The notes beneath the pieces are model-generated. The model was not told where the DNA came from and ran no database searches. It saw nothing but the letters and a program-made list of their open reading frames with translations. 11,936 bases of DNA from an uncultured Bacilli bacterium. GTDB lineage: Bacteria > Bacillota_I > Bacilli_A > RF39 > UBA660. The stretch is from NCBI GenBank assembly GCA_947628445.1, contig CANQZX010000034.1, positions 1-11,936 of the forward strand, given 5' to 3'. The position numbers and the translations under genes are program-made. How positions within the stretch are numbered: position 1 is the stretch's first letter; the number at the start of each line of letters is the position of its first letter. This document shows, in pieces, positions 1 through 7,420 of the stretch.

Positions 1-641
1 AACGAAAATTTTAATTTCACGGAATTCCGTGAAATTAAAAATAATGAAGTTGGATATTCATCATTTACTTTAAGTCCTAAAAGATGGATTGATAGGACAA
101 ATGCCATAGGAATATATTCTAAAGGTGGAAAATATAGCATAGGAACATTTGCTCATCCTGATATAGCATTTGAATTTGCAAGTTGGTTAAGTCCTACTTT
201 TAAATTATATCTGATTAAAGAATTTGAAAGGTTAAAAAAGAATGAAGCATATCAAGAAAAAATTGAATGGCATGCTAATAGAGTTTTAGCTAAAACAAAT
301 TATTTAGTACATACAGATGCCATAAAAAATTATATGTTTATGCCGAAGAAGCTGATGTTTTAAATGTTGCTTTATTTGGTATGACAGCCAAAGAATGGAG
401 AGAAATTAATCCAGAATTGGCTAAAGAAGGAAATATTAGAGATTATACTTATTTAGTACATTTAGTTATATTAAACAATTTAGAAAACACTAATGCGGAA
501 TTTATTAAATTAGGATTATCGCAAAAAGAAAGGTTAATAAGACTTAATGATTCTGCTCGAAATCAAATGGAAATCTTAAAGAATAATAATGGAATAAAGA
601 AATTAGAAAATACTCATAAATATTTAATCGAGAAGAAATGA
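1..641 (+). pseudogene. KilA-N domain protein, 5'-truncated by the window and frameshifted
   Basis: Two reading frames together spell one protein of the KilA-N family, a DNA-binding family of phages and mobile elements. Frame 1 runs from base 1 to a TAA at 361-363 and contains FTLSPKRWIDRTNAIGI, GTFAHPDIAFEFASW and LYLIKEFERL, ending near VHTDAIKN. The downstream part resumes in frame 3 at about base 333 with YAEEADVLNVALFGMTAKEW and GNIRDY, and ends at a TGA at 639-641. Compared with the family as I remember it, about 12-15 codons are missing at the junction (about 325-340), so an internal deletion with a frame change is more likely than a single-base slip. The start lies left of the window. 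Arg codons are mostly AGA/AGG, whereas the downstream genes use CGN codons freely, which fits horizontal origin. The 86-codon ORF from an internal ATG at 381 is the tail of this gene, not a separate gene. Confidence 0.82.
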
Positions 642-645
642 ATAT

Positions 646-674
646 TTGACAATATGTAATCAACTTGCATATTG
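646..674 (+). promoter_or_regulatory. Promoter-like sequence with overlapping dyad
   Basis: A perfect TTGACA (646-651) is followed after 16 bases by CATATT (668-673, 4 of 6 to consensus). A perfect 7-bp inverted repeat, CAATATG (650-656) and CATATTG (668-674), fills the spacer and overlaps both boxes, as an operator would. No ORF follows within range; the next strong element is the hairpin at 739-777. It could equally be chance in AT-rich DNA. Confidence 0.3.
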
Positions 675-738
675 CTATCTATAGAAAAAGAGAATCACAC
701 AATTAATTAGAATATTTCCTTTATAACATCAAATTGAT

Positions 739-777
739 ATATAAAAGCTTAAACTTATAAAGTTGAAGCTTTTATAT
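739..777. terminator. Long AT-rich hairpin, probable terminator
   Basis: Perfect 12-bp arms ATATAAAAGCTT (739-750) and AAGCTTTTATAT (766-777) enclose one mismatch, five more pairs (AACTT/AAGTT) and a 3-base loop. The right arm contains TTTT but is followed by TTGATTAAAT rather than a clean T-run. It may end transcripts coming from the left and insulate the ABC operon. The near-symmetric arms would work weakly on either strand. Confidence 0.5.
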
Positions 778-787
778 TGATTAAATA

Positions 788-815
788 TTTAGAAACGTGA
801 AAAAAGTGCTATAAT
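788..815 (+). promoter_or_regulatory. Promoter of the ABC exporter operon
   Basis: A perfect -10 TATAAT (810-815) is preceded at a 16-base spacing by the weak -35 TTTAGA (788-793). It lies about 50 bases before the ATG at 865 and just past the hairpin at 739-777. A GAAAGAAGG Shine-Dalgarno site (850-858) serves the start. No regulator gene lies next to the operon. Confidence 0.55.
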
Positions 816-864
816 ATATTTTAGAAAAAATCATAAAATTTAGAGTTACGAAAGAAGGTAAAAG

Positions 865-2625
865 ATGTTTAAATTATTTAAAAATTTAAAAAAGAAAGAT
901 TTAATATATATGACGATTGGTTTTGTTTTAATTGCATTCCAAGTATGGTTAGAATTAAAAATGCCGGATTATATGTCCGAAATAACGCAATTAGTCCAAA
1001 CCGAGGGCAGTCAAATGCGGGATATTCTCCTTAATGGAGGATACATGCTTTTATGTGCTTTGGCCTCTTTAATTTGTGCCATAATCACGGGGTATTTGAT
1101 TGCTAATGTTTCGGCGCGTTTTTCTAAAAATGTTCGGAAAAAACTTTTTAATAAAGTATTAGATTTATCAAATGCCGAAATTAAGGAATTTAAAACGAGC
1201 AGTTTAATTACGCGAACGACTAACGATATTACACAAATTCAAATGTTTATTGCGATGGGTTTACAAATGTTAGTTAAAGCTCCTTTAACAGCTATATGGG
1301 CGGTTACGAAAATTTTAAATAAAAATTGGCAATGGAGTGCTTTGACAGCGGTGGCTGTCGTAATTTTACTTTCGACGGTGGCAACAATTATGGTTATTGT
1401 CTTACCACGCTTTAAAATTGTTCAAAAATTAATTGATAAAGTCAATAATGTAACTAGGGAAAATCTAACCGGTATTCGCGTAATTCGAGCTTTTAATGCG
1501 GAAAAATATCAAGAAGATAAGTTTGCCCAAGTTAATAATGATTTAACGAAAACGCAATTATTTAACCAAAAGGCCTTTGCGATCATGCAACCGGTAATGT
1601 ATCTAGTAATGTATTTTTTGACGCTTGCCATTTATATTGTGGGTATTGTCTTAATTAAAGATAGTTTACTAGCGGATAAAATTGCGGTCTTTGGCGATAT
1701 GGTGGTTTTTTCTTCCTATTCGATGCAAGTAATTATGTCCTTTTTAATGCTTGCCATGATATTTATGATTTTACCGCGGGCCAATGTTTCGGCTAACCGG
1801 ATTAATGAGGTTTTGGATAAAGAAATCACGATTAAAAATGGCCATCTTTTGGCTAGTGATGCTCCCGAAAAAGGAACAATTGAATTTAAGGATGTATCTT
1901 TTAAATATCCCGATGCCGAAGAATATGTTTTAAAAGATATTTCTTTTAAAGTAGATCAAGGAAAGACAGTTGCCTTTATTGGTTCAACTGGTAGTGGTAA
2001 ATCAACCCTTATTAATTTAATACCGCGGTTTTATGATGTAACAAGTGGGGCTATTTTAATTGATGGGGTTAATGTCCAAGATTATGATTTGGCCGAATTA
2101 TATAACAAATTAGGTTATGTTCCTCAAAAAGCGGTAATGTTTAACGATACGGTCGAAGGCAATATTACTTTTGGTAAAAATGGCCGGAAGAAAAGTAAAG
2201 CCGTAATAAATAAGGCCTTAGAGGTAGCCCAAGCCGAAGAATTTGTTAACCTTATGGAGAAGAAAACCAAAACGATGATTGCTCAAGGGGGCACTAATAT
2301 TTCGGGAGGTCAAAAGGAACGGTTAGCCATTGCTCGGACCATTGCCCGCGAACCGGAAATATATATTTTCGATGATTCTTTTTCGGCTTTAGATTATAAA
2401 ACGGATGCCACATTAAGACGCGAATTAAAAAAATATACTAAAGAGGCAACATGTTTAATTGTAGCCCAAAGAATTGGGACAATTATGAATGCTGATTTAA
2501 TTGTTGTCTTAGATGAGGGTAAATGCGTGGGTTTAGGTACGCATCAAGAATTACTAAAAAATTGTCCAGTTTATCAACAAATTGCCTTATCTCAATTATC
2601 GAAGGAGGAATTAGAAAATGCCTAG
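865..2625 (+). CDS. ABC exporter half-transporter, subunit with degenerate catalytic site
   Basis: This 586-residue protein has an N-terminal six-helix exporter domain (helices near 13-31, 56-80, 133-150, 157-180, 241-264 and 278-302) and a C-terminal nucleotide-binding domain. Seen in the latter: Walker A GSTGSGKST (373-381), Q-loop Gln421, a canonical signature ISGGQ (479-483) and Walker B IYIFDD (499-504). The residue after the Walker B Asp is Asp504 instead of the catalytic Glu, and the switch His is Gln535 (VAQR). That pattern marks the non-catalytic partner of heterodimeric exporters of the BmrC/LmrC/TM287 type (established family knowledge). The partner gene follows with an 8-base overlap. 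The substrate cannot be read from sequence; drug, peptide or lipid export are all possible. Start: ATG after GAAAGAAGG with about 6 bases of spacing. Confidence 0.9.
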   Translation: MFKLFKNLKKKDLIYMTIGFVLIAFQVWLELKMPDYMSEITQLVQTEGSQMRDILLNGGYMLLCALASLICAIITGYLIANVSARFSKNVRKKLFNKVLDLSNAEIKEFKTSSLITRTTNDITQIQMFIAMGLQMLVKAPLTAIWAVTKILNKNWQWSALTAVAVVILLSTVATIMVIVLPRFKIVQKLIDKVNNVTRENLTGIRVIRAFNAEKYQEDKFAQVNNDLTKTQLFNQKAFAIMQPVMYLVMYFLTLAIYIVGIVLIKDSLLADKIAVFGDMVVFSSYSMQVIMSFLMLAMIFMILPRANVSANRINEVLDKEITIKNGHLLASDAPEKGTIEFKDVSFKYPDAEEYVLKDISFKVDQGKTVAFIGSTGSGKSTLINLIPRFYDVTSGAILIDGVNVQDYDLAELYNKLGYVPQKAVMFNDTVEGNITFGKNGRKKSKAVINKALEVAQAEEFVNLMEKKTKTMIAQGGTNISGGQKERLAIARTIAREPEIYIFDDSFSALDYKTDATLRRELKKYTKEATCLIVAQRIGTIMNADLIVVLDEGKCVGLGTHQELLKNCPVYQQIALSQLSKEELENA

Positions 2626-4936
2626 ACGAGTTATAAGTAGTGAAAAAGCCAAAGATTTTAAGGGCTCTATTAAAAGATTACTAAAAGAATTAAAAACTTT
2701 TCGTTTATTGATAATATTAGGCCTTATTATGGCCGCGGCCGGTTCTATTTTAGCTATCACGGCACCCAATAAATTATCGGCTTTAATTGATGAAATCTCC
2801 GCGGGCTTAGTCGTTAATACGACGAATATGGAAAAAATTGCCACAGAGGTAACAACTGCGGCGAATGAAGAAAAAATTGCCAGTGTAATGGGGCAAATTC
2901 TAACGCCCGATTTAACTAATGAAACTTTGGCAAGCATTAATATGTCAAGTACGATTAGTAACGCGGAAAAACAAGAGTTTATGAATCTTTTAACGCAAGT
3001 AAATACAATGAGTGAAAAGGATAGAATAAAAGCTTTTCAAGGCTTAAGTCCGGCGATTTTAACGATTATTTTCCCGGATATAACAATCGATAATGTAACT
3101 ATTTCGACTACTGACCGCCAAGAACTTTTAAAGATGGTAAATGATGCGGATAATGTTACTAATTTAAATATTCCAGATTCTGTTTCCAGTTTAATTTTTA
3201 AACCAATCGTGATTGATGGGATAACTATTACAGCTTCTGATCAATTAACTTTTGCCCAAAATATGGCTACCTTAAGTAAAGAAGCCACAGCGCAAGAATT
3301 ATACCAAAAATTAGATAAAATGCCTGAGGCAATTCAAAAGGTGGTAGCGCCACAATTTAATGTTGCCAAAATTAAATATATTGTTTTCTTTTTAGTCGCT
3401 CTTTATTTAATGTCGGCACTCTTTAGTTATATTGAATCAATTTCGATGACGGTGGTTTCCAATAATTTTGCAAAAACGCTTCGCCAACGAATCAGTCAAA
3501 AGATTAATAAATTACCTTTAAAATATTTTGATAAAAATCAAACCGGGGATATTTTATCGCGGGTTACAAATGATGTGGATACCATTGCGCAAAGTATGAA
3601 CCAATCTTTTGCTACCTTAGTTAGTGCTATAACTTTATTTATTGGTACGATTATTATGATGTTTGTAACGAACTGGATTATGGCTCTAACGGCAATTGGA
3701 GCAAGTTTAATTGGTTTTGTCTTTATGTTTAAAGTATTAAGTAAATCGCAAAAATATTTTGTAAAACGGCAAAAATATTTAGGTAAACTTAATGCTCATA
3801 TTGAAGAGGTATATTCGGGGTTAAATGTCGTTAAAGTATACAATGGCCAAGAAGAGGTTAATGAAAAGTTTGATGCATTAAATGAAAAAGTGTACGAAGC
3901 CAATCGTAAAAGCCAATTTTTATCTGGGTTAATGATGCCGATGATGAACTTTATTGGTAACTTTGGCTATGTGGCAGTTTGTATTGTTGGGGCTTTGCTG
4001 ACCATGCATAATTATATTACTTTTGGCGTTATTGTAGCTTTTATGACTTATGTTAGGTTATTTACCTCGCCCCTTTCCCAAATTGGGCAAGCGATGACGG
4101 CTTTACAAACGACCGCAGCGGCAAGTGAACGCGTATTTGAATTTATTGATGAAGCCGAAATGGCTGATGAAAGAAAACTGGTTAAGCATTTAGATCCGGC
4201 CGCGGTTAAAGGAGATATTTCTTTTGAAAAAGTATCATTTACTTATGATGGCAATACGAAACCTACGATTAAAAACTTTACAGCTCAAGTTAAAGCCGGT
4301 CAAAAAATTGCCATTGTCGGACCAACTGGGGCCGGGAAAACCACGATGGTTAATTTGTTAATGAAATTTTACGATATCAATGCCGGGGATATTAAAATTG
4401 ATGGCGTTTCGACTAAAGAATTAACCCGGGAAAATGTTCATGATTTATTTACGATGGTGTTACAAGATACTTGGATTTTTGATGGCACGATCAAAGAAAA
4501 TATTATATATAATCGACCTCATGTTACTTTAAAAGAGGTAAAGAAAGTTTGTCAAATCGTCGGCTTAGATCACTTTATTCGCACCTTGCCGCATGGCTAT
4601 GATTCGCCAATTAAGGAAAGTGATAGTATTTCGGCTGGGCAAAGACAATTACTTACGATTGCTCGGGGTATGATTAGTGATGCGCCATTCTTAATTTTAG
4701 ATGAGGCCACCAGTAATGTCGATACCCGAACTGAAGAATTAGTGCAAAAAGCCATGGATAAATTAACAGAAGGAAAAACATCCTTTATCATTGCCCATCG
4801 GTTATCGACTATTAAAAATGCCGATTTAATATTAGTCATTAAAAATGGTAATATCGTCGAACAAGGTAATCATGATACTTTGATGCAAAAAAAAGGCTTT
4901 TATGCCGAATTATATAACTCCCAATTTGAATTATAA
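2618..4936 (+). CDS. ABC exporter half-transporter with catalytic Glu and large extracytoplasmic insert
   Basis: This 772-residue protein is the partner of the preceding subunit and is about 180-190 residues longer than a usual half-transporter. TM1 is near 29-49. Residues about 50-250 form a hydrophilic insert before TM2 (252-274); by exporter topology this loop is outside the membrane. Further helices lie near 330-350, 353-371, 440-462 and 466-482. The nucleotide-binding domain has Walker A GPTGAGKTT (568-576), Q-loop Gln616, Walker B LILDE with catalytic Glu696, and switch His727. Its signature is altered to ISAGQ (671-675). Paired with the first subunit's ISGGQ, its own Walker motifs form the one canonical ATP site, while the second site is degenerate. 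AAGGAGG (2602-2608) gives a strong start at 2618, translationally coupled to the first gene. Confidence 0.92.
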   Translation: MPRRVISSEKAKDFKGSIKRLLKELKTFRLLIILGLIMAAAGSILAITAPNKLSALIDEISAGLVVNTTNMEKIATEVTTAANEEKIASVMGQILTPDLTNETLASINMSSTISNAEKQEFMNLLTQVNTMSEKDRIKAFQGLSPAILTIIFPDITIDNVTISTTDRQELLKMVNDADNVTNLNIPDSVSSLIFKPIVIDGITITASDQLTFAQNMATLSKEATAQELYQKLDKMPEAIQKVVAPQFNVAKIKYIVFFLVALYLMSALFSYIESISMTVVSNNFAKTLRQRISQKINKLPLKYFDKNQTGDILSRVTNDVDTIAQSMNQSFATLVSAITLFIGTIIMMFVTNWIMALTAIGASLIGFVFMFKVLSKSQKYFVKRQKYLGKLNAHIEEVYSGLNVVKVYNGQEEVNEKFDALNEKVYEANRKSQFLSGLMMPMMNFIGNFGYVAVCIVGALLTMHNYITFGVIVAFMTYVRLFTSPLSQIGQAMTALQTTAAASERVFEFIDEAEMADERKLVKHLDPAAVKGDISFEKVSFTYDGNTKPTIKNFTAQVKAGQKIAIVGPTGAGKTTMVNLLMKFYDINAGDIKIDGVSTKELTRENVHDLFTMVLQDTWIFDGTIKENIIYNRPHVTLKEVKKVCQIVGLDHFIRTLPHGYDSPIKESDSISAGQRQLLTIARGMISDAPFLILDEATSNVDTRTEELVQKAMDKLTEGKTSFIIAHRLSTIKNADLILVIKNGNIVEQGNHDTLMQKKGFYAELYNSQFEL

Positions 4937-4946
4937 TGATTCTTTC

Positions 4947-4975
4947 TTGCTTTTTTCCTTATTTTGCCGTATATT
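4947..4975 (+). promoter_or_regulatory. Promoter of the acidic-protein gene
   Basis: TTGCTT (4947-4952), a 17-base spacer and TATATT (4970-4975, 5 of 6) lie just past the ABC stop codon and about 25 bases before the ATG at 5001. The -35 box is a weak match. There is no clear terminator between the ABC operon and this site, so readthrough is possible. Confidence 0.4.
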
Positions 4976-5000
4976 TTAATTAGAGATTGGGAGTTTGGTT

Positions 5001-6398
5001 ATGATTATAGAAGTACCTTATAATTATTTAATTTTAGCCGCTTTAATGCTTTTAAAAAAATATGAAAATAAAGACGGTATTGAAATTAACATTTTAGAAG
5101 ATTTTATTGATAACATGTTAGAAGAGGTTATCACCATTTATGAAGAAAATACGGATATTAAATATAGCTATGATGCTACCGCGGATAAATGGCAAGGGGA
5201 AATTAAGTTTAATTTAAATGGCAATTATTTAGCTAATTTTTTAGATAAATATGGTGCCTCTTTTAAAGCCACCGATAATTTATTAATGGCTAAAGGGAAT
5301 ATTTCTTATGATGATTTACTTAATATGTTAGATCAAGAAAAAACAAACGAAAAATTAGGATTAAGATTTGAAACCCCTTTAGAGTTTCGTTCCACTTTAG
5401 ATACTTTAAAAATAAAAAGTATTGAAAGTTTTTTACAACGATATTTAAAAGATGAACAAAAATTAGAACAAGCTTTCATAAACCAAGATAAAAAAGCTAT
5501 CTTTAAATATTATTTAATGCGGCATAATTTTATAAATTGGTTAGAACAAATGCCGGCCTATATTGTCGATGCTTTTCGCAATATTATTTTTATCATGAAA
5601 ATGGAAAATGAAGAGGCGCAGTTGAATAATTATCATCCTCCTGTAGATAAAGAAAGATGGGAAGCCAGTCCTTATTATAAACCTTTCGATTCGCTTTTAG
5701 ATATTGAAGACCGGATTTATGATGATTTTCAATTTGCGATTTTTGGGACTAGTTCAATTGCCGAAGAAAAAGTATATGATATGATTGAAGATATTTATTT
5801 AGTAAAAATAGCTAAAGAATATACAAGTTCTTGGGCATTTGATGATGAAGATGAATTAGCCGAAGATGCTGAAGAAGAGTGGGGGTCTATTGAATTTGAA
5901 GAAATGGCTGGCGATGAGGATTACGAGGCCGATGAGGAAGCGAAATTAACTTATTATGCTGATGATCGGAAATTATTTTATTTAATATTCTTAAAAAGAT
6001 TAAATAGTTATATCAATAATTACGGAGCTAAACCTATTTTACTCCATGCTAAAAATCGCTTGTTATATGCTTTAGATATGCCCGAACATTGTTTAGCTAA
6101 TGAAAGCAATTTAGAAACGGCCATTGCCGAAATTAAAGATAAAACGGACATTCAAGATTATGGTGAGTTTTTAACCGGGGAAATGCGTTTTATGGCCGAT
6201 GATATATTTAATTATGGTCTAGTTGAAGAACAAACTTTCTTAAAACTAATTTTTATGGGAACATATTACGAAATTACGAATGACTTACAATTTCGTAAAA
6301 TTGTAGAAAGTCATGCTAATAGTAAACTTTATGCTCTTTTCCAACCAATTATCTTTAATAAAGCCGAAAATTATGTTTTAAAACGGAAAAAGAAATAG
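5001..6398 (+). CDS. Unrecognised acidic cytoplasmic protein
   Basis: I do not recognise this 465-residue protein. It has no signal peptide or convincing membrane helix beyond a short hydrophobic N-terminal stretch (residues 8-18, probably the core of a helix). It appears mainly helical and rich in Tyr, Leu, Asp and Glu. Residues 281-313 are strongly acidic and look like a disordered linker between an N-terminal part (1-275) and a C-terminal part (317-460). The C-terminus is basic (KRKKK). I see no nucleotide-binding, metal-binding or catalytic motif. I chose ATG 5001 because GGGAG (4989-4993) sits 7 bases before it; an in-frame TTG at 4995 is too close. The gene has its own promoter-like sequence and terminator, so it is a single transcription unit. 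The reading frame is long and uninterrupted, with codon use like its neighbours, so it is a real resident gene. Confidence 0.8.
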   Translation: MIIEVPYNYLILAALMLLKKYENKDGIEINILEDFIDNMLEEVITIYEENTDIKYSYDATADKWQGEIKFNLNGNYLANFLDKYGASFKATDNLLMAKGNISYDDLLNMLDQEKTNEKLGLRFETPLEFRSTLDTLKIKSIESFLQRYLKDEQKLEQAFINQDKKAIFKYYLMRHNFINWLEQMPAYIVDAFRNIIFIMKMENEEAQLNNYHPPVDKERWEASPYYKPFDSLLDIEDRIYDDFQFAIFGTSSIAEEKVYDMIEDIYLVKIAKEYTSSWAFDDEDELAEDAEEEWGSIEFEEMAGDEDYEADEEAKLTYYADDRKLFYLIFLKRLNSYINNYGAKPILLHAKNRLLYALDMPEHCLANESNLETAIAEIKDKTDIQDYGEFLTGEMRFMADDIFNYGLVEEQTFLKLIFMGTYYEITNDLQFRKIVESHANSKLYALFQPIIFNKAENYVLKRKKK

Positions 6399-6400
6399 TT

Positions 6401-6437
6401 AGGTAAAGCAAGGAGAAAACTTGCTTTACCTTTCATT
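6401..6437 (+). terminator. Rho-independent terminator after the acidic-protein gene
   Basis: A perfect 12-bp stem, AGGTAAAGCAAG (6401-6412) and CTTGCTTTACCT (6420-6431), has a 7-base loop GAGAAAA and is followed by a short T-rich tail (TTCATTT). It starts 3 bases past the TAG at 6398 and separates this gene from the ireB operon. Confidence 0.8.
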
Positions 6438-6447
6438 TAATGATAAA
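6421..6447 (+). promoter_or_regulatory. Possible ireB operon promoter overlapping the terminator
   Basis: TTGCTT (6421-6426) lies 15 bases before GATAAA (6442-6447), about 23 bases ahead of the ireB ATG. Both boxes are imperfect and the spacer is short. The operon does need a start here because the terminator stem ends at 6431, so a promoter sharing the right arm of the hairpin is plausible. Confidence 0.3.
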
Positions 6448-6470
6448 ATTGTAATTGTTGGAGTGATAAT

Positions 6471-6713
6471 ATGGATAAAACAAGCATTTTTAATGTGAAA
6501 GAATTACGCCAAGAATTAATCTTAATTAATTTAAATGAAATAGTGGAAGCGATGGATGAACGCGGATATAATCCGGCGAATCAATTAGTGGGTTATTTCC
6601 TAACGGGCGATGATAAATATATAACCTCTTATAATGAGGCTCGAAAGAAGATTAATAAATTTGAACGCCGAGAAGTATTATCAGCTCTAATCAATGCTTA
6701 TTTGGGAAGATAA
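6471..6713 (+). CDS. ireB: IreB family regulatory phosphoprotein
   Basis: This 80-residue protein has the family core GYNPANQLVGY (32-42), then LTGDDKYI, EARKKI and the C-terminal AYLGR. IreB (UPF0297/YrzL) is a small cytoplasmic Firmicutes protein. In Enterococcus it is phosphorylated on N-terminal threonines by the PASTA Ser/Thr kinase IreK and modulates cephalosporin resistance (established knowledge). Here Thr4 is kept but position 7 is Phe, with Ser5 as another candidate site. The start is ATG 6471 with GGAGTG (6460-6465) 5 bases upstream. It is first in the operon; in many Firmicutes alaS stands directly before it, but not here. The stop is 1 base before the ruvX ATG. Confidence 0.92.
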   Translation: MDKTSIFNVKELRQELILINLNEIVEAMDERGYNPANQLVGYFLTGDDKYITSYNEARKKINKFERREVLSALINAYLGR

Positions 6714-6714
6714 A

Positions 6715-7140
6715 ATGCGCGTTTTAGGTTTAGATTTAGGGACTAAAACTTTAGGAGTAGCGGTTAGTGATCCTCAAAATATTTTAGCAACGCCTTTGAA
6801 GGTCATAAATTATCCCTTAGGTGATTATACTTATTTAATTAAAGAGGTTAATTTAATTATTGAAGATTATCATATTACCGATATTGCTTTGGGCTTACCC
6901 AAAAATATGGATAATACCTTAGGGGAAGCTGCCAAAAGGAGTATGGCTTTTGCTGATCTTTTGCAGAACTTAGCCGTAAATGTTCATTTCGTGGACGAAA
7001 GATTATCGACAGTTGAGGCCTTAAATATTTTAAAAGCTACAGGCAACAAGCATATAAAAGAAAAAAATGTTGTTGATGCCGTGGCCGCCAGTATTATTCT
7101 CGAAAATTATTTAAAAGGACGAAAAAATGAAGAAAAATGA
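6715..7140 (+). CDS. ruvX: RuvX/YqgF, RNase H-fold nuclease
   Basis: This 141-residue protein matches the YqgF family, usually about 138 residues, with an RNase H-like fold related to RuvC. It is proposed to act as a Holliday-junction resolvase and in 16S rRNA 5'-end processing. The conserved acidic sites are visible: Asp7 in LGLDLGTKTLGVAVSD, Glu95 in VDERLST (93-99) and Asp121 in VVDAVAA (119-125). GLPKNMDNTLGE (60-71) is the central family motif. I chose ATG 6715 rather than the upstream in-frame ATG at 6694, because GGGAAGA (6704-6710) directly precedes it and the protein then starts at MRVLGLDLG, the normal family start. It overlaps the next gene by 14 bases. Confidence 0.93.
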   Translation: MRVLGLDLGTKTLGVAVSDPQNILATPLKVINYPLGDYTYLIKEVNLIIEDYHITDIALGLPKNMDNTLGEAAKRSMAFADLLQNLAVNVHFVDERLSTVEALNILKATGNKHIKEKNVVDAVAASIILENYLKGRKNEEK

Positions 7141-7420
7141 ATTAGCAAATAATCAAATTGAAATTGATATCAATGGAAAAAAAGAACGGTTTAATATCTT
7201 ACTTCGCGTTGATATGAAAGATAACTTAGGAACTTATATTTTATATACGAATAATGAAAAAAATGATGTGGGGGATATCATTGTTTACGCGGGTTTATTA
7301 GAAAACAAAGGGGAAGATGTTTTGATTAAACCAGTAAATGATGAAGAAAAGTTAGAATTACTTAGTGATTTACTTAGTAAAGTGGATAAAGAAGGAAAGA
7401 ATAAAGAGGAAGAAAAATGA
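7127..7420 (+). CDS. DUF1292 family protein (YrzB-like)
   Basis: This 97-residue protein matches DUF1292 by the block YILYTNNEKNDVGDIIVYAG (37-56) and by its fixed place after ruvX. The family's function is not known; B. subtilis yrzB has the same position. It is hydrophilic with no membrane segment, and the last 20 residues are a Lys/Glu tail. AAAAGGA (7113-7119) precedes the ATG. It overlaps ruvX by 14 bases and mltG by 4 bases (ATGA), indicating translational coupling through the three genes. Confidence 0.82.
   Translation: MKKNELANNQIEIDINGKKERFNILLRVDMKDNLGTYILYTNNEKNDVGDIIVYAGLLENKGEDVLIKPVNDEEKLELLSDLLSKVDKEGKNKEEEK

Noticed and set aside
381..641. 86-codon frame as an independent gene
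   Set aside because: Its ATG is internal to the KilA-N coding sequence (GMTAKEW) and has no ribosome-binding site; it is the tail of the broken gene.
2611..2937. Minus-strand 108-codon frame at the start of the second ABC gene
   Set aside because: It is a shadow of the well-supported plus-strand gene, opposite TM1 and the insert.
4597..4839. Minus-strand 80-codon frame
   Set aside because: It is a shadow lying opposite the signature and Walker B region of the ABC ATPase.
6694..6714. Upstream ATG as the ruvX start
   Set aside because: It would overlap ireB by 20 bases, lacks a Shine-Dalgarno site and adds seven residues not found in the family; GGGAAGA before 6715 decides the later start.
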